Part shown: positions 11,285 through 23,093 of the stretch, in pieces
Layout of the letters: every line of letters starts with the position of its first letter
Position numbering within the stretch: position 1 is the stretch's first letter
NCBI RefSeq assembly: GCF_024139115.2
Contig: NC_085141.1
Span: forward strand, 131,687,822 to 131,751,821
Direction of reading: 5' to 3'
DNA: 64,000 bases
Source of the DNA: Armigeres subalbatus
Taxonomy: Eukaryota > Arthropoda > Insecta > Diptera > Culicidae
The notes under the pieces: model-generated
Told to the model about the DNA's origin: nothing
Databases searched by the model: none
What the model saw: only the letters and a program-made list of their open reading frames with translations
Made by a program: the position numbers and the translations under genes

Positions 11285-11500
11285 GAGAATAGACGTCTCA
11301 TTTCTCACTCTTCACTTTTTACAGAGGTAAGTGGGAAAAAGGAGTGAGAAGTGAGACGTCTCACACCTCTCTCTCTCCTTATTTATTATTTCTTACTGTA
11401 AAAAGTGAGTAGTGTTCACAGTGAGAAGTGGAAAGTAAGTAGTGAGATTTGAGACGTATCACTTTTTACAACTCATTTCTCGCTTTTCTAATGACCTATT
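11285..11500. repeat. GTGAGAAGTGAG-type short repeat, partly self-complementary
   Basis: Motifs GTGAGAAGTGAGACGTCTCA and complements such as TCTCATTTCTCACTC alternate on both strands. AGACGTCTCAC is itself nearly palindromic. It forms a layer between the outer GGCCGAAT arm and the inner part of the composite element. Confidence 0.6.
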
Positions 11501-12372
11501 CGGTCAAATGACCTATTCAGTCAAATGATCTTTTTGGGATAATGACCTATTTGGTCAAATGTTGTATTCAGCTTAATGTCCGGTTGTACGACATTCGCCA
11601 GAAAGTAATTTGACATAAGGCTTTTTGCCAGAATGGACCATTCCCCAGAAAGCCATTCGCCAGAATGCACCATTCCCCAGAATTGGTCATTTCCTATTTG
11701 CCATGAACGCGTAATTCAAAAGGCCATGAACTTTTGGCATAACTGTGAACAGCGTCGAAAGGGAGGCTCATTCAGCATAAGGGACATTTTTCATAATTTT
11801 GCTTTGTTGTTGTTATTCAGTTGTTTTCTAGTGAGGAATAAAACACCTTACCGATCGATAATAGAATTGAAAAGACGTTATAGCCGGGTAAAGCCGCTTG
11901 CCCGGGGTAAGGCAAAGGCGGATGTGATCCTTTCTTTCAAATAGGTGTTTGCCCGGATTGCAATGGTGGATGTGATCCCATCTTGAAAAATAGGCGCTTG
12001 CCCGGATTAAGGTAATGGTGGATGTGACTCCTTCTTTAAAAGCAGGCGCTTGCCCGAATTAACGCAATGGTGGATGTAATTCCTTCTTTAAAAGTAGGCG
12101 CTTGCCCAGATTAATGCAATGGTGGATGTGATTCCTTCTTTAAAAATAGGCGTTTGCTACATATGAAGCAATGGTGGATGTGATTTATTCTTTAAATGTA
12201 GGCATTTACCTGGATTATTATAATGGAAGATGTGATTAATTTCTTAAAAGTAGGCGCTTGTCCGGATTAAATCAATGGTGTTTGTGATCCCTTCTTTAAA
12301 ATAGGCGTTTGCCAGGATTTAAGCAATACTGGATATGATTCCTTCTTTAAAAGTATTTGCTTGCCCGGATTA

Positions 12373-12454
12373 AGGACACTCTTCACGGAATCTCCAGTGG
12401 TGTGCCCTTGAAAACGCGAGTACTTTGAAAATTAGATTCCGTGAGGAGCGACCT
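12373..12454. mobile_element. 82-bp MITE inside the minisatellite
   Basis: The ends AGGACACTCTTCACGGAATC and, in reverse complement, AGGTCGCTCCTCACGGAATC match at 16-17 of 20 positions. The flanks are TA on both sides (12371-12372 and 12455-12456). Removing the element and one TA gives a near-normal minisatellite unit (CGGATTACGGTAATGG). This fits a TA-targeting Tc1/mariner-type MITE; a TTA target (Harbinger-type) is an alternative. Confidence 0.65.
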
Positions 12455-12621
12455 TACGGTAATGGTGGATGTAATTCCTTCTTTAAAATGAAGCAATGGT
12501 GGATATGATCCCTTTTTCAAGAGAAGACGCTTGCCCGGATTAATGCACCGTATTTATTTATTATCAGACTAAGGCCGGATCTTTAAAAAAAGCCGTTTTC
12601 CAGGTTTAAAGCTATTGGTGG

Positions 12622-12850
12622 GCTTCATGGCCGTGCGGTTAGCGACGTCAATCGTCTAGACGCATGTGCTGTGGAGTGTGGGTTCGATTCCCGCCCCGGT
12701 AAGGAGAAAACTTTCCGTAAAGCGAAAAGTTCTCCACTGGTCCACTGGGTGTTGTGTAAATGTCCTGTCCGTTGTCTAATGCTAGATGTTAAGTGTTCAG
12801 TCTGTGCGACCTCTGGTCGAAGACGGTGACCCAGACTTTTTTTTTTTTCA
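12622..12850 (+). mobile_element. tRNA-derived SINE, second family, with poly(T) end
   Basis: TGGCCGTGCGGTTAGCG is an A-box-like tRNA segment and GGGTTCGATTCCCGCC is a B box, about 40 bp apart, giving an internal pol III promoter. The non-tRNA body (GGTCCACTGGG, TCTGTGCGACCTCTGGTCGA) is shared with 56047-56245. It ends in a T-rich run at 12838-12849, which could be a pol III terminator. It is not a tRNA gene: there is no anticodon arm and acceptor stem set. Confidence 0.8.
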
Positions 12851-14254
12851 AATGATGCCTTTTACCAAAAAAGGCGCTTGCCCGGATTAAGGCAATGGTG
12901 TATGTAATCCCTTGTTTAATAATAAGCGTTTGCAAGAAATGAAGCAATGGTGGCTATGATCCATTTTTTTTAAAAGAAGGCGATTCTCCGATTTTGCCTA
13001 GACTATAATTTCTTCAATGAAAGCAAATAGCTGTCTAGTAAACAGTTTGTTTGGTATTAGGCAAATATGAATGTATTTTTTGATAATGGATTATTTGGCG
13101 CGCAATTGACATTGCAGAAGAAGTTTGGAAGGCAATAAAATATTTTTTTAAATTTGAACTGGGAGAGACCGCCAACGCAAAAAGGATTGGCAACGCCGGT
13201 GATATTGACGAACGAATATGCTGAGGACATTGATCAAACGAGTGAGCAGAGTGTTTTCTATCCTTTGAAAAAGGCAAAATAAATGTGACGGAAACTTCAG
13301 GGTTAGAACGGATATCCGTTTATGATTCTATCAAGACTGCAATCCGAGAACTGTCTACATAACCTCAATCACAGTCGACTCCTTACCAGTACTGGAAAAG
13401 GTCGTGATCGTCATAAGACAAGGAGCAAAACGCCTTTTTCTATTTCAGGCGACCAAATGAAAGAATCGTGGGTTCTTTGATCAATTTCGCATGAAAGGTT
13501 GTGCTTTGTTTTAAAATTAAAATTTCTAAGTTACTTTAATAGATATATGCGAAGAATAGTGACTAGTCGATAAATTAATCATACTCCTTCAATTCGCCGA
13601 ATTGAAAGTGGAAATAAACTCAGCAGATATTGCACAATTTCATGCCCTGTCACGGAACAAATATTTTTTGAGATTTTTGTAGCATGCCATTCATCCTTCG
13701 CGTTTCTATAGATATTGAAAGGGGCAGATATGTGAACATCGCGAGACATCTCTTATTGAAAATGAGAAATTACAATACTGCTCCTTACACATGTATTTTT
13801 TATAAATAGTGTCCATTTTTCTGACAATTGTCTAATATGTTATAGAATCCCTGCATTAGTAAATAATACCAAATTCCTGTTATGTAAAATTACCTTCTTT
13901 ATATGATTCTTTTTTTTATTCTTTATTATTGGTGGCATGATTGTAGTTTCCAGTTTTACTATTTCTGGGGAATGGTACATTCTGGCAAATGGTCTACTCT
14001 GGGAAATGGCTTTCTGGCATATGGTGCATTCTGGCAAATGGTTTTCTGGAAAATGTCATAAAATCAAATGTCCATTTGGCCTAATGGCCTATTCGGTCAA
14101 ATGTCCCATTCGGTGAAATGTCCTACTCGGCCAAAGGTCCTATTCGGCCAAATGTCCTATTCGGCCAAATGTACTATTCAGCCAAATGACTTTCGGCCTA
14201 ATTGTTTTTTCCGCCTAGTGGCATTTCGGCCAAACGATCCTTCCCCGTTCAGTT

Positions 14255-14790
14255 TATTTTACCGAGCATACTCGTTTTCTCCTACCAAACTTTTACCTTC
14301 ATAAAAATTAACTTTCGAGTCAATCCGTTTATATAAAATTCCTGGGAGGCAAAAATACGAATTGTTCGATAACCGTTAGGGTTCGGTGGAAACTGGAATC
14401 GAGTTTGGACATATTTTTAAAATTTGTTAGCAGCCACTATCGTTATAAACAAAAATGCTCTTGGACTGTTCATGAAATACGTAGACTGAAAAATATGAGT
14501 GGCAACTCGAACAAATTTTGTGAATTGGTAAAACAAATCGAAATGGGCCAAAGCACGCTAGCGTTCACAACGCAGGCGAGGTTGCATTAGTAATCCAGTA
14601 CCAAGCGAGGCTCGGAAAGTTAAACGTTTAGAGCAAGTCACACGAATTATGCTTAATTCAGACCTAAAATGCTAATGCGATTAGTAGATTATTGTTACAC
14701 ATTTCGATCAAATTTCGGATCATAAAGCACTCATAACTAGTGTAAACCGACGATAACTCACTAGCGTCGTTTGTTTCTAGCAACGTAATT
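14255..14790. other. No recognised feature
   Basis: AT-rich flanking DNA with one unremarkable 61-codon frame (14405-14590). I see no repeat or domain. Confidence 0.45.
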
Positions 14791-15310
14791 TCTTCACTCA
14801 CAAAATTCATCGAAATCTACAACTGCAGCAATAACCATCACTACGATATGCATTCCAGCTTCTACAACCAGCATCATCGCTATGCACCCCATCGCTTCCA
14901 TAAACATGCATTCGATTTTGCCCTGCCACCACGGCGGCGGCGGTTCCATTCGCCAGTATCTTGTTGTTCTGAACCGAGCATGTTTTCGAACTTTCCAGAT
15001 CACGAGGGACCCTCTGCAGTACACGTCGTCGGTCGCCACATTCACAGCTGAATACGAGTGCCGCTGCAGTGCCGAATTGTACCCTATGTGTGTGTGTGCA
15101 TGTGTGGGAGTGTTGTTGTTATTGCTGTAGTAATTCAATATGTTTTATTTTTTCCCCCGGAATGGAGCATCCCCACGAGAGTGAGTTGCAACGAAAGCGC
15201 ACCTCCCAGTGGTGATGTCCGGTGGCAAACAAAAACAACCACCACTAAAACCGGACGAGCTCGAGTGCACTATGCCAGCAACTTGCGGTGACGGATTGAT
15301 CGTACCTATG
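14790..15310. other. GC-richer island, possible host regulatory or UTR DNA
   Basis: Compared with neighbours this stretch is GC-rich and CpG-containing, with CGGCGGCGG at about 14932 and a (TG)n run at about 15085-15105. Both strands have several unconvincing frames. It shows no similarity to other parts of the window. It may be unique host sequence such as an enhancer or an untranslated exon. Confidence 0.3.
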
Positions 15311-16070
15311 TATGCATCACCTATACCTGTCCGTTTCTCTTAGAGTGGGTTTAGTTGAAAAGTTGGACACAATTCAGATTTTTTTTAATATGGAGCTTGA
15401 CTTTCTATATAAATATACAATAATAAACTAGTATTTGAGACGCATTTCTTAGAAATAGAAATTTAACTTGAAATTCGTACACTTCATGTACCATGCGCCT
15501 CCCTAAATGAATTTTCAATTCAATTTCAACTAATTTTCAAATAAAATAAATATTTCAAAAATACCCTTTTTCTATTAAATACGATGAAAGGTATGAACTT
15601 TACAAAAAACACAACGATCTCAAACCAATCAAAATAATAAAAATCGAAAAAAAAAATAAATGGAAATGTACAATTATATTAATAATGTATAAAGAAGAAG
15701 CGAAATAAGGAATATAAATCTGATGATGAAAATGGAAATCACGAATGGTGAAAAATTGTTTATTATTAATGAAAAACGTTATTGCACAATCAAATGATCT
15801 TCCTGGAATTTTAAAAATAAAGTTCACTTGATGTGCCATGCGTCTCCATTACCAATCAAATTGATTAAATAGACATTTTCGGCATGTTAATATAAGTGCG
15901 TAATAAAATATGTGTTTTTTTTTCATTCCAGACAATTCAGAGTTCTTTAATTCACACGGTTCAATAAGTGTATCATAATTCAAGCATTATTCGGCATATG
16001 CCAAACGCTTTCGATTATTCACTTTCCCCACTCATACCCAAATTGCGGGTTACAGATTTCAATTGAATTT
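15310..16070. other. AT-rich DNA, nothing recognised
   Basis: Long A/T runs, low complexity, no terminal repeats. TACCATGCGCCTCC (15490) and TGCCATGCGTCTCCATTACC (15834) are a weak direct repeat about 345 bp apart. Confidence 0.4.
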
Positions 16071-16079
16071 CTCATGACA

Positions 16080-16615
16080 CCGTTTATCCTTCTTTCAAAC
16101 TTCGAGTCTAGTTGGTTCTGCATGCCGTCATCGGCGGCCGCCGACGGTACCAATCGCTACGTGCTAAATGTGATTTTTTTCTCCTCTATCAATTCAATTC
16201 GATTCACCTTGTTCGGGGAGACTACGTGTGTGTACTGCGCTGTGTCGCATCACCGTCGTCGTCACCGCCGCGCGTTGTGACCATTGCCGGGTAGTATTCC
16301 GTCAAAATGCGGTCGAATTTGCTGAAATGTTCCACGAATTTAGCTTTATTTGCAGCACCCGGCGACGCGACAACGACGACGACGACCGATGGATGGCACT
16401 GGCGCTGGAGCACGGCGTCGTTGAAATATGGCATCCGTTGTTGTTGTCGCCGGTTGGTCGTTGGCGATTTGGACGTGCTAGTTTGATTGTTTGCACGGTG
16501 TTTTCGTATTTGTTCCGATGGTTGTTATTGCTTCGATGGAGGTTTCCTTCTGCACGTAGGTTCCACGTATGGATGATTGTACTTTTTTTTGTGGACAAGA
16601 TATATTGAGCAGTGG
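16080..16615. other. GC-richer island with CGT/CGA tracts
   Basis: Contains CACCGTCGTCGTCACCGCCG near 16250 and a run of CGACGACGACGAC at about 16370-16385. The frame at 16228-16608 is 126 codons, and the minus frame 16745-16302 is 147 codons; both are rich in Arg/Ser/Thr and look like translations of trinucleotide repeats rather than domains. Unique host DNA is more likely than a gene, but an untranslated exon cannot be excluded. Confidence 0.35.
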
Positions 16616-18590
16616 TAGGCAAAACGGCCTCTGCCCGTTTTGCATTTGCACGATTGTGTGTGGCTAAAATGTTTATCCAAACAAAACAATGGAAATGCAA
16701 TATTTTCCTTTTGTGATCGAGGTGAAAACTATGAATATTGATCAACTTTAATAGATGCAGACGTCAACAGAAAACAGCACTTTAATTAATATTCAATGAA
16801 TTATTGTTCGAGTTTTTGCATTATGACCATTACTGCTGATGATGCGTAGATAGCTAAAACGCTTATTCAGAGCTTCTGGAAACTCATAGACAAACAAAGA
16901 CCTGAAGTAAAAATATTGACTGTTGCGCTAAATCAGAGTGACATGCATAGGTTTTACAGAGCTGTTTATGGTACACGAAGTCAAATCAAATGCTACCCTA
17001 TCTGTCACTATTAAATACATTTCGAAACCACCAGTGTTCCTGGATTGTGTTTCAGACACAACACTATTGCTGAACACTATTTTGACACAGTAGGATACTT
17101 CAATAAAAATGTAAATGTTAGAAAAGGCAAAACTAAATAAATAAACAAATTGAGTATTGGCATTTATTCCCTAACTAGTGCCAAATATGACCTTCTTTAC
17201 ATACGGTTCACTTCTTTTAATAAGCACGAACATCAGTGGGAAAAGCGTGTCCGCAAATCAGTGTATTTTAAATACATTTATATTGTGCTAATGATGCGTA
17301 CACTAACAAAATCCACACAACGTGATACGATCCCGATTCTGGTTACCCGCACAGTCTAAACAAACAGCAACGATTCGCACCAACAACAACAGCACAAACC
17401 GGATCTTCTGGCTCCTATGATAAACTAATTGTACACCCACCGGAAACGATAGACCTCTGGCTCTGGTTGTGATACAGGCCGGCAGTCCACTCTTGTACAT
17501 TGTACATTGTCCGACCACACGATGGCAAACAATCGCCCATCATTCAAATGCCGGGCAAAATTACACTTAATTAGCATCATTGAATCATGGCTTGTGAGCG
17601 CTTGCCCTTCTCGAGCGGGAATTTCCGGGTTTGCCGGTGCAGAAAAAAAAATCACTGACTTTAGGGGAAAGTGGACACATGCGATCTTTATTTTTGTATT
17701 TCAATTTATTTTAGTCTGATGCCTAACATCGTATACGGTTCTCAAAGGAAATCTTATTGGTTCTTTCTACACGCATGGAATATTTAACAGCATTCGGTAT
17801 ATGTTACTGAACTTTCAGAACCTGAGGAGTTCGGGAAAATGTAATGTAATGTATCGTGTAAGATAACGTCTCTCAAATGCAAATAAAGTTTAAAATGTTG
17901 CATACGTCGAAAGATATTATAATTTTTAGGTCACATACACGAATCAGCGAGCAATATGTTTTATGTTTAACGAACATTCAATGTAGTTAAGCATGGGGCA
18001 GCAAATGTAGCTCAAGTGCAAGTGAGAAACAAGTGACAAGCAATGAATGAAGTAATGAAAGTAGCTGCATGTTGTAAATATTGCATGAAGTGTTTTCAAA
18101 ACTTGAGCATGAACATTATGATTGTACGATTCGTAGTTGCTGCTCCATGATCGACTAGAATTTGCGCAATTGTGTATAGAGAACCAATTTATTTGGGCTC
18201 AAGATAGCTATATATTTTTATTGCATACTTTTCGTATGCTCTCGCCTCTAGAGTAAATAACGGCCACGTTTTTATTGTCATTTACGAAGGAAAAGAATGT
18301 AAGTCAAACATTCGTTGCTACTAGAAGGCCTAATAAGCCTAGTAGAGTGAAGTGGTGCAACGTACTTTTACACATTGAATACGAGTTCATTTTTGATTTT
18401 AGGAATTTTAAAAACCAAAGCTAAGTGCAAGTGGACTTCATTTACATGGATCATTTTTTGTCATGTGTATAGGCAGCCCATTTGAGAAAGCTGTCGCGGA
18501 GTTTTTTCGTCTTCTTCGGTATTTTGTTGGCTCTACATTCCAACAGGAACAGTTTTCTAATATCATAGTGCTCAGTTTCAAAATGTGTGG
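16615..18590. other. Mostly AT-rich DNA; more balanced stretch at 17280-17700
   Basis: No transposon termini, tandem repeats or domains were recognised. The segment 17280-17700 is less AT-rich, contains a tandem TTGTACATTGTACATTG near 17492-17508, and is otherwise unlike the repeats in the window, so it may be unique host DNA. Confidence 0.35.
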
Positions 18591-18599
18591 GAACATGTC

Positions 18600-19860
18600 A
18601 ATTATTACGCATCCGGATTCTCGTTCATACCATTCAAGGTTGAACTCGACCCATCTTTGAAAGCAAAAGCTTTGGATAAATCTACTTGGCCTGATGGAAT
18701 TCTATTCCGCGAGTTTGAAGACTATGGATTCTCAAAATTTCGAACCTGCAACGCCGTCTCTGTAACCTTTAGTCACATAGTCACCAATCACACCAGTGAT
18801 GGAGCTGAACTGATCATATTTAATTCGGGATGCAATACAAACAGCAGTTTGGAAGCCCCAAGTCCCCCCATCACAGTCGTGCCACTCCAACCAGCGCTCT
18901 GCAGCCATCCCGGACCCTTGTTTTGGTGTGGAGGAAGGGGCTTCCAGCCTGCCTTAACAGGCAAGTACGTATTGAACATAATTAATTCGCCATCTGAAAT
19001 GAGCTTAGCTCCAAGTGTTCCTCTTTCGTCTGATCTTCCGGTTGCTGTGGCTACTCGGACACTGGGATGCATGCTTGCTAGCTTGAAGGAACCCCCCTAT
19101 TCCCTCAACACAGTCGAGTCTGTGAATCAGTCGTCGCCGAAGCAACGTGGCAATAGGAGTCCCTACAGTGCTGAGAGCATCGCTTATTATCAGAACGTGC
19201 GCGGTTTGAGAACCAAAATTGATGACTTTTTCATCGCGGCGTTGAATTGCAACTATGACGTCATCGTGTTGACTGAGACCTGGCTAAACGCGCGCCTGCT
19301 TTCTACTCAATTTTTCGGGGACAAGTACACAGTTCAAGTACACACAGAACGTTGTCCTCTAAACAGCCAGAAAAACCGCGGCGGTGGTGTGCTGATTGCT
19401 GTCTCTTCAAGGCTTACCTGCTGCCTCGACCCTGCTGTGATCAGTCACTCTTTGGAACAATTGTGGGTCAGAATCAAATGTGAAAACCAAAATATTAGCA
19501 TTGGCGTTCTGTATCTTCCGCCCGATCATCGAAACGATCTCTCTTGCATTCAATACCATCTGGATTCCATTCGAAACGTCATGGCTTCTTCTTCAATTTG
19601 GTGACTACAATCAACCACGATTGTTGTGGGAAATATCAGATGACTCCCAAAGCCTGCCTCAAATTTAATACTTCCTGCCTCTGCCAGCACATTGATCGAT
19701 GGTATGTGTTTTAACGAATTAGCACAGCTTAACATGGTGCCCAACCAAAATGGGCGTTATCTGGACTTAGTCTTTGTCATTGAATCTGCTTTCGATTGTT
19801 TTGCAGTACGAGAATCTATCGATCCACTGGTAAATATTGACGCCGATCACCAGCGCTTGA
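18600..19860 (+). pseudogene. ORF1 C-terminus and ORF2 endonuclease
   Basis: In one frame (18585-19604) the first part looks like the C-terminus of ORF1 and the last 140 residues are an AP-type endonuclease: YYQNVRGLRTK, VIVLTETWL, RGGGVLIAVSS, and LGVLYLPPD-like NISIGVLYLPPD. After a frameshift near 19600 the next frame carries GDYNQ, the expected metal-binding block, and about 19840 has DADHQRL in place of the usual SDH. The join of ORF1 and ORF2 in one frame probably reflects loss of the ORF1 stop or a deletion between them. It cannot encode a working enzyme. Confidence 0.75.
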
Positions 19861-19867
19861 TTTATTA

Positions 19868-21904
19868 TTGATGCCACCTTCGCCAATCGAATATGATGAG
19901 TCCCCCGTTGCTCCCTCATACAATTTCCGACGATCCGACTTTGAAGCACTTCAGATAAAGTTCTCCCAGATTGACTGGTCACCGATTGAGACTGCACAAA
20001 GTATTGACGAGGGTGTTGAATATTTCTGTGACACTATCAACAGAATTTTTCAAACTCATGTGCCTCTGGAACGACCTGCACCAAAACCTCCATGGTCGAA
20101 TTGTCGTCTGCGCAGTCTAAAGATGCTAAGGGCAGCAGCTTTAAGACAATATTCTAATCATCGTAACGCCTACACGAAGCAACATTTTACCCGCTGCAGC
20201 ACCCGCTGCAACGATTCTTGTACGGTAAATATGTTTTACGAATACAACGAGACCTACGACAAAATCTGAAACGATTCTGTTCCTTTGTTGACTCGAAGAG
20301 GAAGGAGAGTGGTCTTCCTTCGTTGATGCACTCTGAAGAACATTGGGCTCAGTCATACGAGGATAAATGCGAATTGTTTGCATCTCATTTCTAGCACGCG
20401 TTCAACAGCCGTGTTGCGACTAATAGTCCAATCAAAAATGCCACCCGGCAAACGCCAGAGAACGTTTTCGACTTTCGCTGCTTCCGGATTAACGGGCAAG
20501 ATGTTGGATCTGCAATAAGGAAGCTGAAATCGTCCGCAACTGTTGGGCCGACCCGATGGTATTCCTCCACTTATTCTGAAAAGATGCTCAAGCACGCTGG
20601 TGACACCTCGTACGTTACTATTTAATTTATCACTACAATAAAGCCGGTACCCTACGCAATGGAAATTTTCGTACATGTTCCCAGTTCTTAAGAAAGGTGA
20701 TAAATCGAACGTTGGGAATTATAAAGGTATAACTTGTCTGTGCAGCTGGTCAAAAAAATTCGAAATTATTATTAACGAAGCTTTGTTTGCAAGCTGTAAA
20801 AACTACATCACGGTATCTCAGCACGGATTTTACTCCAAGAGGTCAACATCAATTAATCTTATTGAGTTTGTGTCGCTCTGTCTCCGCAATATCGATTCAT
20901 GCAGGTAAGTGGATGCGATCTATACTTACCTCAAGATGGCGCTCGCTAGAGTTGATCATGGTATGTTGCTCGGCAGACTCGCAAAACTCGGAATTTGTCA
21001 CGACATGGTTTCCTAGTTTGAAACATATCTCACTGATCGCATGGTATGTGTCAAAATTGGAAGTGCTGAATCTGCCATTTTTTTCAAACCTCTCTGGAGT
21101 GCCTCAGGGCAGTAACCTTGGACCCCTGCTTTTCTCCTTATTCATTAATGAAGTTGCAAATGTACTTCCATCTGGCTGTCGTCTATTCTATGCTAATGAT
21201 CTTAAAATATACATGGTAATCAACAGTATTGGAGATTGTGTGCAATTGCAGGAGCTTGTAACCAAATTCGAGCTTTGGTGTATCACTAACAATCTGATGC
21301 TTAGTATTCAAGAATGCAAATCAATTTCATTTCACCGTAAGATGCATCCAGTAGTATTTGAATACAGCATGGCCGGGATTCTTTTGAAACGAGTGGACAG
21401 CATTAAAGATTTGGGAGTGCTTTTATTTAGATCAGGGGCTTTCTTCAAGCATCACTACAATGAAATCATTAATAAGGCCATTCGGATTCATCTTCGAAAT
21501 TGCGAATGACTTTCGAAACCCATTTTGTTTTAAGATCGTTCTACTGTTCGCTTGTACGATCTCAACTAGAGTATTGTTGCATCGTCTGGTGCCCCTATCA
21601 GGCATACTGGAGCGACAGAATTGAGTCCGTACAGAAGAAATTCGTTCGTCGTGTCTTGCGACACTTACCTTGGCGCGATCCGGTGAATCTACCCCCATAT
21701 GCAAATCGATGCAGACTGCTAGGAATTGAAACTCTGGAAACCCGACGTCGAATCGCACAAATAACTTTTCCTGCCAAAATATTGACCGGGTTCATGGACT
21801 CTCCAGAAATTCTGCGCCAGTTCAATATCTACGCACCGGAACGGATAATGAGACCACGGAATTTTCTCTCTCTTAAAACCCGCAATAGACAATACTGCCC
21901 ATGA
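19868..21904 (+). pseudogene. ORF2 reverse transcriptase, frameshifted, YADD changed to YAND
   Basis: Segments in RT order are the linker (19868-20269), VLKKGDKSNVGNYKGIT (20680-20740), QHGFYSKRSTSIN (about 20820), VPQGSNLGPLLFSLFIN (about 21098-21150), then FYANDLKIY (about 21186-21212), and a C-terminal part with LEYCCIVWCPY (about 21565). RT needs two aspartates in YADD; here the first is Asn (codon AAT at 21195-21197), consistent with a GAT to AAT change. Between 20270 and 20675 the frame is lost. The protein is dead by both frameshifts and the active-site change. Confidence 0.8.
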
Positions 21905-21979
21905 TCTCATAGTTGACGTATCAACCATTCAAAATTTCAGCAAATTTGACTTATTACGCTTTTACTAAGATAATTTAAC

Positions 21980-22215
21980 CGATGTCCGTACGAAATCCTT
22001 CTGGGTTTTCTTCCAGAAGACCAACAGAATTTCGTTTGTATGCCCAAAAGGATCCCGACAGGAAGCCCTGAAGGATTCTGTTCAAAAGCCCGAGAGTATT
22101 CAGTTTGAAAGTCGGAAAGGAAAGAGTTCGTTCGGAAGCCCATTTAAATTTCCGAATGAAATTCTTTTGGGTTTCTGATGGTATTTTTTCCTGGGCTTGG
22201 AATTTTTGTTTTTCG
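21980..22215. repeat. Degenerate short tandem repeat (about 22-24 bp)
   Basis: Motifs such as AAGGATTCTGTTCAAAAGCC, GAGTATTCAGTTTGAAAGTC and TTCGTTCGGAAGCCC repeat with a period of about 23 bp. It resembles the GGAATTCC-type repeats elsewhere in style but has its own consensus. Open frames here are repeat artefacts. Confidence 0.6.
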
Positions 22216-22413
22216 GACATTCTTACTTGAATGAAATAGTGTTGGTACTGCGGACAGAATCAATTATTTGAATCAAATTATTTACATATGGTACAAAAGT
22301 ATCAGAAAATCGTTCCAGTTACTTTTCCCACAACTTCAGTGTCACAAGTGACGTATGAGCCAAATTACAACCTACATGGTTTCCAGTTTTCTGTTAATGA
22401 GCTCGATTAATGC

Positions 22414-22732
22414 TATAGGCCTTTTCACGAGACGTTCAAAGACAGTTCTTCTATGAAAGTGACAGCGTCGGGTTTGCGAGCCTGTTCAGCGGTTGTAAAC
22501 CAGCCCGGTGGCATCCCTATCTCACACAATAGGTTTGTTTTGCAGCCAACATTGCGCGACCGTATCCCACTGACAGTTCTGTACCCTAATGAGAATCAAA
22601 TGTGATGTTTGTAAACAAAACACATACTATCATCAATTTTACCCTGAGATGTTGGCTACAAAAACATGGAGTATTGCCACCGACCTGTTGTAAACAAGTG
22701 CAGTCTCGGCAGTGTCACATGAAAAGACCTAT
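22414..22732. mobile_element. MITE, about 318 bp, TIR ATAGGCCTTTTCACG
   Basis: The left end ATAGGCCTTTTCACGAGAC and the reverse complement of the right end, ATAGGTCTTTTCATGTGAC, agree at 16 of 19 positions. The interior is non-coding and differs in composition from the flanks. The target duplication is uncertain (TA or TAT). Confidence 0.65.
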
Positions 22733-22734
22733 TC

Positions 22735-23090
22735 GTTAGCATCATTTTTGGAAAATGGCGTATACGTTATATTTTGTTTCGCATCCACATAGAAGATGAC
22801 GACGTACTGGCGCAGCCGAGCTTCCTCACAAAGTTCAAGCAGCACATTATCAGCGGCAACGACCACCATCGTGACAACAGCAATAATGAAGCTAAATCTT
22901 ATCTGGATCGATCGCGTATTTTCCAAAGGTACTTCTTCTGTACTTTCAAAGGAAATACTTCTGAATCTGAAGACAAATATAAATATGATAAATAAGTAAA
23001 ATCAAAACTATCGTATGCCTTGAACATCCACAAACTATATGAAAATAATAAATAAACAACCAGGACAATAACCTTGGCAACAGTAGAAGA
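22735..23090. other. No recognised feature
   Basis: Mixed AT-rich DNA with short frames only. No repeat or domain was recognised. Confidence 0.4.
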
Positions 23091-23093
23091 TAA

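Larger units (their letters stand above)
11885..13000 (+). repeat. 52-bp minisatellite, about 14 diverged units with insertions
   Basis: The unit GCGCTTGCCCGGATTAA...AATGGTGGATGTGATTCCTTC...TTTAAAAGTAG recurs with a 52-bp period; two adjacent units at about 11996-12099 are both exactly 52 bp. Units diverge toward the right, where they are interrupted by an 82-bp MITE (12373-12454) and a SINE (about 12622-12850). Unit sequence resumes on both sides of each interruption. Confidence 0.8.
11095..14250. mobile_element. Composite foldback element with GGCCGAAT-type ends
   Basis: The left end (11095-11290) repeats TTTGGCCGAAT-like motifs. The right end (14045-14250) holds the complementary ATTCGGCCAAA motifs and finishes with TTCCCCGTTCAGT, which inverts the left TTCAGTTCGGGGAA. 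Inside these lie a second pair of arms, GCCAGAATG-type at about 11630-11690 and CATTCTGGCAAATGG-type at 13975-14050. Within those are a 52-bp minisatellite (11885-13000) and unique DNA (13000-13900). A short frame at about 13160-13280 (minisatellite-distal) may be a coding remnant, but I cannot assign it. This looks like a large non-autonomous or gutted DNA transposon. Confidence 0.65.
18590..21950 (+). mobile_element. Jockey-group non-LTR retrotransposon, 5'-truncated and broken
   Basis: The insertion begins within the end of an ORF1-like region (SFIPFKVELDP...STWPDGILFREF) and continues through endonuclease and reverse transcriptase to about 21950. The missing ORF1 start fits 5' truncation during target-primed integration. 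Frames change at about 19600, 20270, 20910 and 21500. The opening YYQNVRGLRTK of the endonuclease is typical of Jockey-like mosquito elements. I could not find target duplications. Confidence 0.8.

Noticed and set aside
12640..12720. tRNA gene suggested by A and B boxes
   Set aside because: The boxes belong to a SINE; there is no consistent cloverleaf and the same unit recurs at 56047-56245 with SINE body sequence.
16228..16745. 126- and 147-codon frames on opposite strands
   Set aside because: They overlap, derive from CGA/CGT trinucleotide tracts, and show no domain or splice context.
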